Below, piece after piece: positions 52,001 through 61,918 of a DNA stretch of 64,000 nucleotides; the stretch's first letter is position 1; each line of letters opens with the position of its first letter. The notes under the pieces are model-generated. The model saw only the letters and a list, made by a program, of their open reading frames with translations. It made no database searches and was not told the DNA's origin. The stretch comes from JAWHQP01 sp032586195 (GTDB lineage Bacteria; Pseudomonadota; Gammaproteobacteria; Enterobacterales; Pasteurellaceae). The DNA is taken from positions 80,867 to 144,866 of the forward strand of contig JAWHQP010000006.1 of the NCBI GenBank assembly GCA_032586195.1, written 5' to 3'. A program made the position numbers and the translations under genes.

Positions 52001-52032
52001 AGCAATAGTAACATCATTCTATTGCTTTTTTT
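52001..52032 (+). terminator. Terminator after the small basic protein gene
   Basis: AGCAATAG (52001-52008) pairs with CTATTGCT (52019-52026), followed by a T run. Confidence 0.85.
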
Positions 52033-52099
52033 ATTTCCAAATATTCTTTTCTCAATTAAGATCCTGCCAGGCAATATCATTCAACAGGCAATCACCGTA

Positions 52100-52981
52100 A
52101 TGAAAAAAGGATTCTTTTTTGCCGTCGCATCGGCTTTTTTACTCAGTTTAGTCAATCTGTTCGTCAAGATTTTAGGTAATTATCAAGACGCTCCCCCACT
52201 GCCTTCCAGTGAAATCGCGTTCTTCCGCGGTTTAATCGCTTCTGTTGCCGTGCTGATTTATATGCGTGCGAAATGTATCCGTTTTTCAACTAAGGACCGC
52301 GGCCTGCTTATCATGCGGGGTCTATTCGGCGGCTTCGGCATGCTGTTTAATTTCGTTGCTTTGATCTATATGAAAATGTCCGACGCCGCGATTTTGTTTC
52401 AACTGTCAGGCATTTTTGTACTCATCTTCAGTGCACTGTTTCTGAAAGAAGGGATTCCCAACGGTTCCGCCAAATGGCTCCTCTTGATTTTCATCGCGGT
52501 GATGGTAATGGTGAATCCGTTCGGTTATTCCGCGTCTTTCGGCTGGCCGGCCTTTATCGCCATCTGCGGTGCAGCTCTCTCCGCCGCGGCTTATACCACT
52601 ATTCGCAGTATCAGCAAACACGGTAATCACAGTTCCTTTGAAATTATGGCGTATTTTCTTATCACGGGTATGCTGGCGGGAGCGATCACCATGTTCACGT
52701 TGCAGGATTTTGTAGTGCCGGATTTCATTCAATCCCTTTATTTGTTAGCGATTGGAGCAATTACGGTCATCGCCCAGTTTTTCCTTACCGGGGCATTCAT
52801 CACCACCAATGCCGTTGTGGCTCAGTTTCTGCAATATATCGGCGTATTTTTCAGTTCATTTTTCGGTTTCCTCGCTTTCGGCGAAAATCTTTCCCTTTCC
52901 ACCATTATTGCCGGCATTGCAATCTTCTTTTCTTCCATCATGCTGGCGCGGTTAAAGGAAGAAAGCCGTAAAAAGAGCTGA
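52100..52981 (+). CDS. EamA/DMT-family inner-membrane transporter
   Basis: 293 aa from the ATG at 52100; the frame extending to 52022 begins inside the preceding terminator. It has about ten hydrophobic helices in two EamA repeats (residues about 1-135 and 150-285), with typical motifs AFFRGLIASVAVL and MSDAAILFQLSGIFVLIFSALFL. The family exports metabolites such as amino acids, nucleotides or drugs. The substrate cannot be told. No clear ribosome-binding site is visible and it has no obvious operon partner. Confidence 0.85.
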   Translation: MKKGFFFAVASAFLLSLVNLFVKILGNYQDAPPLPSSEIAFFRGLIASVAVLIYMRAKCIRFSTKDRGLLIMRGLFGGFGMLFNFVALIYMKMSDAAILFQLSGIFVLIFSALFLKEGIPNGSAKWLLLIFIAVMVMVNPFGYSASFGWPAFIAICGAALSAAAYTTIRSISKHGNHSSFEIMAYFLITGMLAGAITMFTLQDFVVPDFIQSLYLLAIGAITVIAQFFLTGAFITTNAVVAQFLQYIGVFFSSFFGFLAFGENLSLSTIIAGIAIFFSSIMLARLKEESRKKS

Positions 52982-53030
52982 TTTATCGCTAAAGTGCGGT
53001 GTTAAAAAATTGAGTTTTTCATATTCGGAC

Positions 53031-53055
53031 TGTCAAAAAACTTGATTTTTTGACA
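53031..53055. terminator. Hairpin between the DMT transporter gene and nrdA
   Basis: TGTCAAAAAA (53031-53040), CTTGA, TTTTTTGACA (53046-53055): a perfect 10-bp stem, weak in G/C, flanked by an uptake sequence near 52991 and a degenerate inverted one (ACCGCGCTT) after it. Together these probably form a large terminator. The remainder of the 300-base gap is the nrdA promoter region. Confidence 0.55.
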
Positions 53056-53218
53056 CCGCGCTTTGCCGGAACATTTCAGTCAAAATGTCTTCCTTTGTCG
53101 CGGCATTTAACTTCTTGCGCATGGATGTTCAGGATTTTTAAATTTTGTCTTATTTATAAATAAGTTATTTTCTGTCAATGCTCTTTGCAAAAATATACTG
53201 CTTGAGTTTTTCAGGCGA

Positions 53219-53265
53219 ACCCATTATCTTGTAGCCTCTTTTTCTGCTATACCTATATATTGTGT
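53219..53265 (+). promoter_or_regulatory. Pair of candidate NrdR boxes upstream of nrdA
   Basis: TACCTATATATTGTGT (53250-53265) matches the NrdR consensus ACACWATATATWGTGT at 13 of 16 positions. ACCCATTATCTTGTAG (53219-53234) matches at 11 of 16 and lies exactly 31 bases upstream, the usual spacing of paired NrdR boxes. NrdR is the ATP/dATP-sensing repressor of ribonucleotide reductase genes. Confidence 0.65.
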
Positions 53266-53281
53266 TTGGGGGTTAATTTCT

Positions 53282-55552
53282 ATGAACAAGGCAATAATGG
53301 TCACAAAGCGTGACGGCAAGCTTGAACCGATCAATCTGGATAAAATCCATCGTGTGATTACCTGGGCGGCGGAAGGGCTGGATAACGTTTCCGTTTCACA
53401 GGTCGAACTGCGTTCCCATATTCAGTTTTACGAAGGTATTCGCACATCTGATATTCACGAAACCATTATTAAAGCCGCGGCCGATCTCATCAGCAAAGAT
53501 ACTCCCGACTATCAATATCTGGCGGCACGTTTAGCCGTGTTTCATCTGCGTAAGAAAGCTTACGGACATTTTGATCCGCCGCGTTTATACGAACATGTCA
53601 AAACCTTGGTGCGGATGGGCAAATACGATCAGGCTCTGCTAACCGATTACAGCCGTGAAGAATGGGATGAAATGGATACGTTCCTCGACCATAGCCGCGA
53701 TATGAATTTTTCTTACGCCGCGGTAAAACAGCTGGAAGGCAAATATTTGGTGCAGAACCGTGTCACCGGCGAAATTTACGAATCCGCTCAGTTCCTTTAT
53801 TTATTAGTGGCAGCCAGTTTGTTTTCCAAATACTCGGCGGAAACCCGCTTGGACTATATCCGTCGCTTCTATGATGCGACTTCAACTTTTAAAATCTCCC
53901 TACCGACCCCAATTATGTCGGGGGTTCGCACGCCGACTCGTCAATTCAGCTCATGCGTGTTGATTGAATGCGGCGATAGTCTTGATTCCATTAACGCGAC
54001 CGCCGCATCGATTATTAAATACGTTTCACAACGTGCGGGCATCGGCATAAATGCCGGCGCCATCCGTGCCTTAGGCAGCCCGATCCGTAACGGCGAAGCT
54101 TTCCACACCGGTTGTATTCCGTTCTATAAACACTTCCAGACCGCGGTAAAATCCTGCTCGCAAGGCGGTGTGCGCGGCGGCGCGGCAACCGTTTATTATC
54201 CGATTTGGCACTTAGAAGTGGAAAGCCTGCTGGTGTTAAAAAATAACCGAGGCGTGGAAGATAACCGGGTACGTCACATGGATTACGGCGTGCAAATCAA
54301 CAAACTAATGTATCAACGCTTGATCAAAGGCGGTGATATTACGCTGTTCAGCCCGTCCGATGTGCCGGGCCTGTATGCCGCGTTCTTTGCGGATCAGGAC
54401 AAATTTGAACGGCTTTACACCAAATATGAACAGGATCCGAATATCCGCAAACGCAGCGTAAAAGCGGTGGATCTGTTCTCATTACTAATGCAGGAACGGG
54501 CTTCAACCGGGCGAATTTACGTGCAAAATGTGGATCATTGCAACACCCATAGTCCGTTTGATCCTGAGGTCGCTCCCGTACGTCAATCCAATTTATGCCT
54601 TGAAATCGCTCTGCCGACCAAGCCGTTAACGCATTTTCATGATGAAAACGGTGAAATCGCTTTATGTACACTGTCGGCATTCAACCTCGGCACATTGAAA
54701 GATCTTGACGAGCTGGAAGAACTCTCGGATCTCGCCGTGCGTGCATTAGACGCCCTATTGGATTATCAGGACTATCCTGTACCGGCCGCCCGCCGTAGCT
54801 CGTTAGGCCGTCGTTCGTTGGGTATCGGCGTGATTAACTACGCTTACTATTTAGCCAAAAACGGCGTACGCTATTCCGACGGGTCCGCCAACGATTTAAC
54901 CCACCGCACCTTTGAAGCTATCCAGTATTATTTATTGAAAGCCTCCATGAATCTCGCTAAAGAGCAGGGTGCGTGCGAATATTTCAATGAAACCGTTTAT
55001 GCCAAAGGCGTGTTGCCAATCGACACCTACAAAAAAGATATTGATAACCTCACTCAAGAACCGTTGCATTATGACTGGGAAGGCCTGCGTAGAGATATTC
55101 AACAATTCGGCCTGCGCAATTCGACCCTCACCGCCCTTATGCCGTCGGAAACATCATCACAGATTTCCAACGCCACCAACGGTATCGAACCGCCACGCGG
55201 TCATGTGAGTATAAAAGCCTCTAAAGACGGTATTTTAAAGCAAGTGGTTCCAGATTACGAAAATCTGAGCGAACAATACGAATTATTGTGGGATATGCCG
55301 AGCATGGACGGCTACCTTCACTTAGTGGGTATTATGCAAAAATTCGTAGATCAGGCGATTTCCGCCAACACCAACTACGACCCTGCCCGTTTTGAGGACG
55401 GCAAAGTACCGATGAAAGTACTGTTAAAAGACCTCTTAACCGCCTATAAATACGGTTTAAAAACACTTTATTATCAAAATACCCGCGATGGCGCCGATGA
55501 CGCTCAGGAAGACATGGACGACGGCTGCGCAGGCGGGGCTTGTAAGATTTGA
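53282..55552 (+). CDS. nrdA: Class Ia ribonucleoside-diphosphate reductase, alpha subunit
   Basis: 756 aa (E. coli 761). It reduces NDPs to dNDPs with NrdB. An N-terminal ATP-cone (residues about 5-95, MVTKRDGKLEPINLDKIHRVI) gives dATP inhibition. The catalytic core has FSSCVLIECGDS (active-site Cys), RAGIGINAG, NLCLEIALPTKP (Cys) and LGIGVINYAYYLAKNG, and the redox-relay Cys pair lies in the C-terminal tail CAGGACKI. It stands alone and is preceded by candidate NrdR boxes. nrdB is 46 kb away in the opposite orientation, unlike the usual nrdAB operon. Confidence 0.97.
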   Translation: MNKAIMVTKRDGKLEPINLDKIHRVITWAAEGLDNVSVSQVELRSHIQFYEGIRTSDIHETIIKAAADLISKDTPDYQYLAARLAVFHLRKKAYGHFDPPRLYEHVKTLVRMGKYDQALLTDYSREEWDEMDTFLDHSRDMNFSYAAVKQLEGKYLVQNRVTGEIYESAQFLYLLVAASLFSKYSAETRLDYIRRFYDATSTFKISLPTPIMSGVRTPTRQFSSCVLIECGDSLDSINATAASIIKYVSQRAGIGINAGAIRALGSPIRNGEAFHTGCIPFYKHFQTAVKSCSQGGVRGGAATVYYPIWHLEVESLLVLKNNRGVEDNRVRHMDYGVQINKLMYQRLIKGGDITLFSPSDVPGLYAAFFADQDKFERLYTKYEQDPNIRKRSVKAVDLFSLLMQERASTGRIYVQNVDHCNTHSPFDPEVAPVRQSNLCLEIALPTKPLTHFHDENGEIALCTLSAFNLGTLKDLDELEELSDLAVRALDALLDYQDYPVPAARRSSLGRRSLGIGVINYAYYLAKNGVRYSDGSANDLTHRTFEAIQYYLLKASMNLAKEQGACEYFNETVYAKGVLPIDTYKKDIDNLTQEPLHYDWEGLRRDIQQFGLRNSTLTALMPSETSSQISNATNGIEPPRGHVSIKASKDGILKQVVPDYENLSEQYELLWDMPSMDGYLHLVGIMQKFVDQAISANTNYDPARFEDGKVPMKVLLKDLLTAYKYGLKTLYYQNTRDGADDAQEDMDDGCAGGACKI

Positions 55553-55580
55553 TTGATTTATCTTTTTAACGAAATAAAGT

Positions 55581-55616
55581 GCGGTTAAAAATAAAAAAGT
55601 TTTTAACTGCAGTTTT
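55581..55616 (+). terminator. Terminator of nrdA
   Basis: GCGGTTAAAAA (55581-55591) pairs with TTTTTAACTGC (55600-55610, one G-T pair), followed by a T run. The left arm is part of an uptake sequence at 55577-55585. It isolates nrdA from the cas operon. Confidence 0.75.
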
Positions 55617-55739
55617 TTATAGAAAAAGTGTGAGCCACTCCTCAATAATGAAAATAAATTATAGATAAAAAAGAAAGGAAAATTATAAAATGGAGTAGCT
55701 TAGAAAAATAATAAAAATAAACTATAAGGAATAAAACGA

Positions 55740-58220
55740 ATGTTTAAGGAACCCGCCATCGCACATATCCGTAAATCGGACAGATACGAACAACTGCTGC
55801 AAACACATCTCTTCGAAACCTCAGCTATTACCCAATTATTAGCGAGCAAACTTGATTTAGGTTTAGCCGGTCAACTTATCGGCTTAATGCATGATTTTGG
55901 TAAATATTCTCAAGCCTTCCAGGAATATATCCGAGATGTAACCCATATTGATGCAGATAATGATGAAGGGGCGGAAAGTTATTCTGATTTAAAAGGAAAA
56001 ATTGACCATTCTACTGCTGGTGCGCAGTGGGTATATCATCATCTTAAAAAATTCGGATTACAAAATGGTATTGGCGAATTAATCGGACAAATACTTGGTT
56101 TATGCATTGCCTCACATCATGGTGCGGGATTAATTGACTGTTTGAATCCGGACGGCGAAGCGATTTGGATAAAACGATTTGACAAAGAGGATAAGCTGAC
56201 ACATTTAACCGAATGCCAACAAAATGCCGATGATATTGTATTACAACAAGCAGAGACATTGGCTGGAACTGATTTAATTAAAGAAATGCTTACCACGTTA
56301 AAACCAATTCTACAGCCCATGACAGAATCCTTTAAAAAGGAAAGAATACATGGGGACATTGAAACGTCCCATAACATTGAAGAATTCTACCTTGGATGTT
56401 TCACCCGTTTCTTATTCAGTTGCCTGATTGACGCGGATCGTATCAATAGCGCTGATTTTGAACGGGAAGAACAAAAAGATCTACGTCGTCTGACCACGCA
56501 ACCGAATTGGGCTGAAGCCATCAGTCAATTAGAAGCCCATTTATCCCAATTTCCCATTCGTTATCCTATTGATAAAATCCGCCGAGATATTTCTGAGACT
56601 TGTCTGCAACGTGCCACTGATCAACAAGGTATTTACACCTTGACCGTACCAACCGGCGGTGGTAAAACCCTTGCCAGCCTGCGTTACGCACTACATCATG
56701 CACAAAAACACGGGCTTGATCGCATCATCTACATTATTCCTTACACCTCAATTATTGACCAGAACGCTCAAGCCGTGCGTGATATTCTTGGTAAAGACTG
56801 GGTATTGGAACATCATTCCAATTTAGAACCGGAAAAACAAAACTGGCAAGACAAACTCCTCTCCGAAAACTGGGATAAGCCTATTGTCTTTACTACGATG
56901 GTACAGTTTTTAGATGCGTGGTTTGGCAGCGGTACGCGCGGAGCAAGACATATTCACCCAATGACTAAAGCTGTGTTGATTTTTGATGAAATCCAAACGC
57001 TGCCGGTGAAATGTGTGCATCTGTTTTGCAATGTGCTGAATTGGTTAACACAATTCGGCAAAAGCAGCGCCATACTCTGTACGGCAACACAGCCTTTGTT
57101 AGATAAATTGCGCACCCCTGAATTAGGAGAATTGAAGCTCGCACAACAAGCCGAAATCATGGGCAAACAGCAAGACTTAAATAAACTCTTCAGCGATTTA
57201 TCGCGGGTCGATATTCGCTATCAACCGAAATCAGGTAAATGGTCATTGGAAGAAGCCGGTGCATTTTTATTAGAACAGGCTCAAACAACCTCAAGTTGTT
57301 TGTTTGTTGTGAATACTAAACGCTGGGCGCAAGATCTTTACAAATATTGCCAAGAGCATCAAGTTCCTTCCGAAGCTTTATTCCATTTGAGCACCAACCA
57401 ATGCGCAGCACATCGGAAAGCAATTTTTGATGTAATTAAACAGCGACTAAAAAACAATAAGCCTGTTATCTGTATTAGCACGCAATTAATTGAAGCGGGC
57501 GTTGACATATCAATGGGGTGCGTGATTCGTGCCTTAGCAGGTTTAGACAGTATTGCACAAGCCGCCGGTCGTTGTAACCGTCATAGCGAAAAAGAAGGTA
57601 AAGGGCAGGTTTATGTGCTTAACCTTCAAGAGCCTGATTTTTCAAAATTTTTGCCAGATATTACTATCGGTCAAAATAATGCCGACCGAATATTTCGTGA
57701 ATTTATTGAACAAGATGTTCTACAACCCAATGCGATTCAACAGTATTTTGAATATTATTTCTACAAGCGTAGTAATGAGATGACTTATCCAATTAAAAAT
57801 AGCGCATCAGGCGATTTATTAGACTGGCTTTCTGACAATCGCTTAAACGTCTACACGCCCAAAAACAATCGGCGAACTAAACCATTACCGCGCTTAATGC
57901 AGTCCTTTAAGAGTGCAGGCAAAATCTTTGCCGCAATTGAAGCGCCAACACGTGCCTTGATTGTGCCTTATGGAGAGGGAAAGGAATTAATTACTAAACT
58001 ATGCGCAAGTCAAAATTCACAAGAAATGTACCGCACTTTGGCGCAAGCCCAACGCTATAGCGTTAACGTATTCCCGAACGTATGGGAACAACTACTGAAA
58101 GAACAGACTATACATGAGGTTATCAAAGGTTCAGAAATCTATTATCTAGAAGATCAATATTATAATGAATACGGGTTATCCCTTGATGAAACTGGCGAAA
58201 TGCCGTTTAACATAGCGTAA
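55740..58220 (+). CDS. cas3: CRISPR-associated nuclease-helicase Cas3, type I-C
   Basis: 826 aa with an N-terminal HD nuclease domain (HD at residues 51-52 in GLMHDFGKYSQ, and ASHHGAG near residue 125) and a superfamily 2 helicase: Walker A VPTGGGKT (Lys 309), DEIQ box (residues 416-419), SAILCTATQP, STQLIEAGVDIS and AAGRCNRH. It unwinds and degrades DNA bound by Cascade. The start at 55740 follows AAGGA. It heads a single-direction operon, cas3-cas5c-cas8c-cas7c-cas4-NYN-cas1, with a 12-base gap to cas5c. An uptake sequence lies near its end (58030-58038). Confidence 0.96.
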   Translation: MFKEPAIAHIRKSDRYEQLLQTHLFETSAITQLLASKLDLGLAGQLIGLMHDFGKYSQAFQEYIRDVTHIDADNDEGAESYSDLKGKIDHSTAGAQWVYHHLKKFGLQNGIGELIGQILGLCIASHHGAGLIDCLNPDGEAIWIKRFDKEDKLTHLTECQQNADDIVLQQAETLAGTDLIKEMLTTLKPILQPMTESFKKERIHGDIETSHNIEEFYLGCFTRFLFSCLIDADRINSADFEREEQKDLRRLTTQPNWAEAISQLEAHLSQFPIRYPIDKIRRDISETCLQRATDQQGIYTLTVPTGGGKTLASLRYALHHAQKHGLDRIIYIIPYTSIIDQNAQAVRDILGKDWVLEHHSNLEPEKQNWQDKLLSENWDKPIVFTTMVQFLDAWFGSGTRGARHIHPMTKAVLIFDEIQTLPVKCVHLFCNVLNWLTQFGKSSAILCTATQPLLDKLRTPELGELKLAQQAEIMGKQQDLNKLFSDLSRVDIRYQPKSGKWSLEEAGAFLLEQAQTTSSCLFVVNTKRWAQDLYKYCQEHQVPSEALFHLSTNQCAAHRKAIFDVIKQRLKNNKPVICISTQLIEAGVDISMGCVIRALAGLDSIAQAAGRCNRHSEKEGKGQVYVLNLQEPDFSKFLPDITIGQNNADRIFREFIEQDVLQPNAIQQYFEYYFYKRSNEMTYPIKNSASGDLLDWLSDNRLNVYTPKNNRRTKPLPRLMQSFKSAGKIFAAIEAPTRALIVPYGEGKELITKLCASQNSQEMYRTLAQAQRYSVNVFPNVWEQLLKEQTIHEVIKGSEIYYLEDQYYNEYGLSLDETGEMPFNIA

Positions 58221-58231
58221 TAAGGAGCGAT

Positions 58232-58963
58232 ATGAATAACAAAATCAGTTTTCGCGTTTGGGGGCGACAAGCCTTATTTACCGATCCTATCACTAAAATC
58301 GGTGGCGAGAAATTCAGCTATCAAGTACCAACTTACGAAGCCATTAAAGGCATTTTAAAAAGCATTTATTGGAAACCCACCCTGATTTGGCATATCGATC
58401 GCATTCGCGTGATGAAACCAATACGTACGCAAAGTAAATCCACTAAGCCTAGACAATGGGAATCTCCAAAAGGCGTAGATCACACTTTAGCCATTTACAC
58501 TTTTCTGCAAGATGTGGAATATCAGGTAGAAGCCCATTTTGAATGGAATAAAAACTGGCCTGAACTAGAACAAGATCGTGTTGCGGGCAAGCATATGGCA
58601 ATCGCTAAAAGAATGCTAAATCTTGGGGGACGACAAGATATTTTCTTAGGTACTCGCGACTGCCAAGGTTATGTAGAACCTTGCGAATTTGGTCTTGGAG
58701 AAGGTTTTTATGATGGCATTAATAACGTGGATTTCGGGCTGATGTTCCATAGTTTCGGCTACCCTGATGAAACGGGTAAAAATGAATTAGTCAGTCGCTT
58801 TTGGGCGGCAAAAATGAAATACGGCATTATCGAATTTCCAAATGTGAATGATACAAATCATCTAAAAACCCGCTTTATTCGCAAAATGAAAGCAGAAAAA
58901 ATCTTTAAGCGTGATGACAATCTTAAAGCTGTGGAAAAAGAGGCTGAGGAGTTGGGATTATGA
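58232..58963 (+). CDS. cas5c: Cas5c (Cas5d), crRNA-processing endoribonuclease of type I-C
   Basis: 243 aa, starting after TAAGGAG. ISFRVWGRQALFTDPITKIGGEKFSYQVPTYEAIKGILKSIYWKP is the family N-terminus, and GGRQDIFLGTRDCQGYV follows. In type I-C this protein replaces Cas6: it cuts the repeat and stays bound to the crRNA 5' handle. Conserved Tyr, Lys and His residues of the active site are in the YEAIKGI and LGTRDC regions. It overlaps cas8c by four bases (ATGA). Confidence 0.95.
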   Translation: MNNKISFRVWGRQALFTDPITKIGGEKFSYQVPTYEAIKGILKSIYWKPTLIWHIDRIRVMKPIRTQSKSTKPRQWESPKGVDHTLAIYTFLQDVEYQVEAHFEWNKNWPELEQDRVAGKHMAIAKRMLNLGGRQDIFLGTRDCQGYVEPCEFGLGEGFYDGINNVDFGLMFHSFGYPDETGKNELVSRFWAAKMKYGIIEFPNVNDTNHLKTRFIRKMKAEKIFKRDDNLKAVEKEAEELGL

Positions 58964-60957
58964 GTTGGATGAAGAAGTTATACGAAACATATGAAGCTGT
59001 CTCGAAACAAAACCTAGATAACACAGACACACCTCTGACGCCTGTCGGGCATACCATGCAAAATGCGCATATTACAATTGTTCTCAATGCGCAGGGAGAG
59101 TTTCAAACAGCCTATGTAGTACCCGCAAAAACAACTATCATTCTACCTGCAACTGAAGCCTCCGAAAATCGAACTAGCGGAGAAGGCCCTCACCCGTTTG
59201 CAGATAAAATTCAATATGTTGCTAAAGATTATGCAATTTACGGCGGGAAGAAAAAAAGCTATTTTTCAGGTTATTTAAAACAATTGCAGGAATGGTGCAA
59301 TTCGCCATACGCCCATCCAAAAGTACAGGCTGTATGCCATTATGTACAAAAAGGCACATTAGTCGCTGATCTAGTTCGCGTTGGTATTTTCCCTTTAGAT
59401 TCCAAAGGTCAGATACTGGGAAAATGGGACTCAGAAAAAGAAGCTCCTATGATTTTCTCCGTATTGCCTAAAACTAAAGGCGAAATTGAATTCGGTTCAG
59501 CTTTAGTTCGTTGGTGTGTAGAAACAACCGGAGATAAGCATAATGAAACTTGGACGGATAAAACTATTCAACAATCTTGGATAAACTACATATCAAACAA
59601 CACGAGCCAGAAAGGATTTTGTCTCATACTGGGTAAAGAGTGTGTGATTTCTAGCATGCACCCGGCCAAACTACGCCATACGGGAGATAAAGCTAAACTC
59701 ATTTCGGCTAACGATACAGAAGGTTATACTTTTCGTGGTCGCTTTGAACAGTCAGAAGAAGCCGCTAGCGTATCGGCAGATGTTTCTGCTAAATCACATA
59801 GTGCATTGCGCTGGTTAATCGCTCGCCAAGGCATACGCAACGGAGATCAAGTCACTATTGTCTGGGCAATTAGTGGTAAAGAGGTTCCTTCACCTCTACG
59901 TGACTCTTTATCTGATATAGATTGGGACAATCCGGATATCAATGCAATCGAAAATGAAGTTGAAATGCAACCTGAAAATGAAGGAGAGCGCATTGATTGG
60001 ACGATAAATATCGGTCGAGCTGCCGCTCAAATTATCAAGAAAAAACTGCGTGGCTACCAAGCTGAATTAAAGGCACACGAACAGATTTCCTTATTAATGC
60101 TTGATTCAGCGACACCAGGACGCATGGCTTTGACTTATTACCAAGAATTCTTATCTTCCGACTATTTCTCTAATCTGGATGCATGGATAGACGACATATC
60201 TTGGTATCAACGTCATAGCATAGAAAAAGAAAGCACCAAAAAATCAGATAAAAAGCAGATTATATGGGCATTTCTTCCACCGTCTCCCTACGCCATTTAC
60301 GAAACTATATATGGTAAACGTGGTAGCGATATACTGAAAAAACAGCTCTATGCTAGGCTTTTACCTATTATTGCTGGAGGACACAACGTACCTATTCCTT
60401 ATGATTTGGTACAAAAAAGTTTTCAGGCTGCCTGTAATCCAAGCGGATACGAAAATTGGGAATGGCAACGCAATATCGGTGTCGCTTGCGCTTTATACAA
60501 AGGCTGGTGCGCACGTCATCAAGACTTATCACAACGGAGGACTTATTCTATGAGTTTAGATAAAGAAAATCGCTCTCGCGATTATTTATACGGCAGACTG
60601 CTAGCCGTCGCGGAAGGTATCGAATCCTATGCCCTGTATCTGGCAGAAGAAAAACGGGCTACCACAGCCGAACGCTACATGCAGCGTTTTGCCGAACACC
60701 CGTTCGCTACATGGCGTAACATTGAACTGGCCTTGAAACCCTATCAAGACCGCTTGCGTAGCCGCAATAAAGACACCGGCAACCAAGCTATTGGTGAGAT
60801 CATGGAATTGTTCCAAGCAAATGACTTTACTTGTGATAATAAACTCAGCGGCGAATTTTTGCTCGGTTATCATTGCCAAAAAATGGAAACCGAACGTCAA
60901 ATTGCTGAACGCAAAGCAGCCAAGTCTGCAAAAAGCCAAACAAACCGAAACAACTAA
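58960..60957 (+). CDS. cas8c: Cas8c (Csd1), large subunit of the type I-C Cascade
   Basis: 665 aa, somewhat longer than many Csd1 proteins (about 570-640 aa). The family N-terminus MSWMKKLYETYEAV, HSALRWLIARQG, GLVY/LAVA-type segments and the C-terminal LSGEFLLGYHCQKMETERQ, which can also be translated separately as Cas11c in type I-C systems, are visible. It recognises the PAM and recruits Cas3. Two composition zones are evident: the last 130 or so codons (from about 60,560) are richer in G+C than the rest. Confidence 0.93.
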   Translation: MSWMKKLYETYEAVSKQNLDNTDTPLTPVGHTMQNAHITIVLNAQGEFQTAYVVPAKTTIILPATEASENRTSGEGPHPFADKIQYVAKDYAIYGGKKKSYFSGYLKQLQEWCNSPYAHPKVQAVCHYVQKGTLVADLVRVGIFPLDSKGQILGKWDSEKEAPMIFSVLPKTKGEIEFGSALVRWCVETTGDKHNETWTDKTIQQSWINYISNNTSQKGFCLILGKECVISSMHPAKLRHTGDKAKLISANDTEGYTFRGRFEQSEEAASVSADVSAKSHSALRWLIARQGIRNGDQVTIVWAISGKEVPSPLRDSLSDIDWDNPDINAIENEVEMQPENEGERIDWTINIGRAAAQIIKKKLRGYQAELKAHEQISLLMLDSATPGRMALTYYQEFLSSDYFSNLDAWIDDISWYQRHSIEKESTKKSDKKQIIWAFLPPSPYAIYETIYGKRGSDILKKQLYARLLPIIAGGHNVPIPYDLVQKSFQAACNPSGYENWEWQRNIGVACALYKGWCARHQDLSQRRTYSMSLDKENRSRDYLYGRLLAVAEGIESYALYLAEEKRATTAERYMQRFAEHPFATWRNIELALKPYQDRLRSRNKDTGNQAIGEIMELFQANDFTCDNKLSGEFLLGYHCQKMETERQIAERKAAKSAKSQTNRNN

Positions 60958-60985
60958 ATAACCGACATTAATAAGGAAAACCAAA

Positions 60986-61888
60986 ATGAGCTTAACTAAA
61001 AAAATCGACTTCGCCCTAATCATCAGCGTAAACAATGCCAACCCCAATGGTGATCCGCTAAATGGAAACCGCCCTCGTACCGACTTTGCTGGATTTGGTG
61101 AGATGACTGATGTTTGTCTGAAACGCAAAATCCGCGATCGTTTGCAAGATAATGGAGAAAACATCTTTGTACAATCCGATGAAAAGAAAACTGATGATAT
61201 GTCCAGCCTAAAAAATCGTGCGGAGTCAGAAAAATTCGGATTAGGTAAAAAAGCTTTCGAAGCTAAAAAAGGAGAAGAAAAAGGCAAACAAAAGGATGAA
61301 ACTAAAAAACTGGCATGTCAAAAATGGCTTGATGTGCGAGCTTTTGGTCAAGTTTTTGCCTTTGGTAAAGACGATGGAGGAAGTGGTGTATCAATTGCAA
61401 TCAGAGGTCCCGTAACTATTCAATCAGCATTTAGTATTACACCCGTCAATATTACAAGTAATCAAATTGTAAAAAGTGTAGATAGCGATGATAAAGAAGG
61501 AAAAAATGCTCGAATGGGTATGAAACATCGCGTAGATCAAGGTATTTACGTCGCTTACGGCGCAATGACACCACAACTTGCCGAACGTACTGGTTTTTCT
61601 GATGAAGATGCAGAAAAAATTAAATCGGTATTACCAAAACTATTTGAAGGTGATGCTTCTTCTGCAAGACCTGAAGGCAGTATGCAAGTTTTAAAAGTCA
61701 TTTGGTGGGAACATAATTGTAAGTCTGGTCAATATTCTTCGGCTAAAGTACATAGCAAATTAAGAACATTAATTCCAGAGAATAATGAAAATATTGATAC
61801 TGAAAAACTGTTTGAATTAATAACCAAAGAAAATCTCACTATTAGAGAGAAAGCAATACTAATACCAGAAATTATTGAAGGTTTTTAA
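60986..61888 (+). CDS. cas7c: Cas7c (Csd2), backbone subunit of the type I-C Cascade
   Basis: 300 aa RAMP-fold protein that binds along the crRNA. KKIDFALIISVNNANPNGDPLNGNRPRTD is the family N-terminus (NANPNGDP is the diagnostic motif), and FGQVFAFG, IRGPVTIQSAFSITPV and YVAYGAMTPQLAERTGFS are also typical. It follows cas8c after 28 bases. From about 61,150 onward the gene becomes AT-rich, in contrast to its first 150 bases. Confidence 0.95.
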   Translation: MSLTKKIDFALIISVNNANPNGDPLNGNRPRTDFAGFGEMTDVCLKRKIRDRLQDNGENIFVQSDEKKTDDMSSLKNRAESEKFGLGKKAFEAKKGEEKGKQKDETKKLACQKWLDVRAFGQVFAFGKDDGGSGVSIAIRGPVTIQSAFSITPVNITSNQIVKSVDSDDKEGKNARMGMKHRVDQGIYVAYGAMTPQLAERTGFSDEDAEKIKSVLPKLFEGDASSARPEGSMQVLKVIWWEHNCKSGQYSSAKVHSKLRTLIPENNENIDTEKLFELITKENLTIREKAILIPEIIEGF

Positions 61889-61918
61889 AACAGAAACTGA
61901 GTAAATAGCTAATATAAA

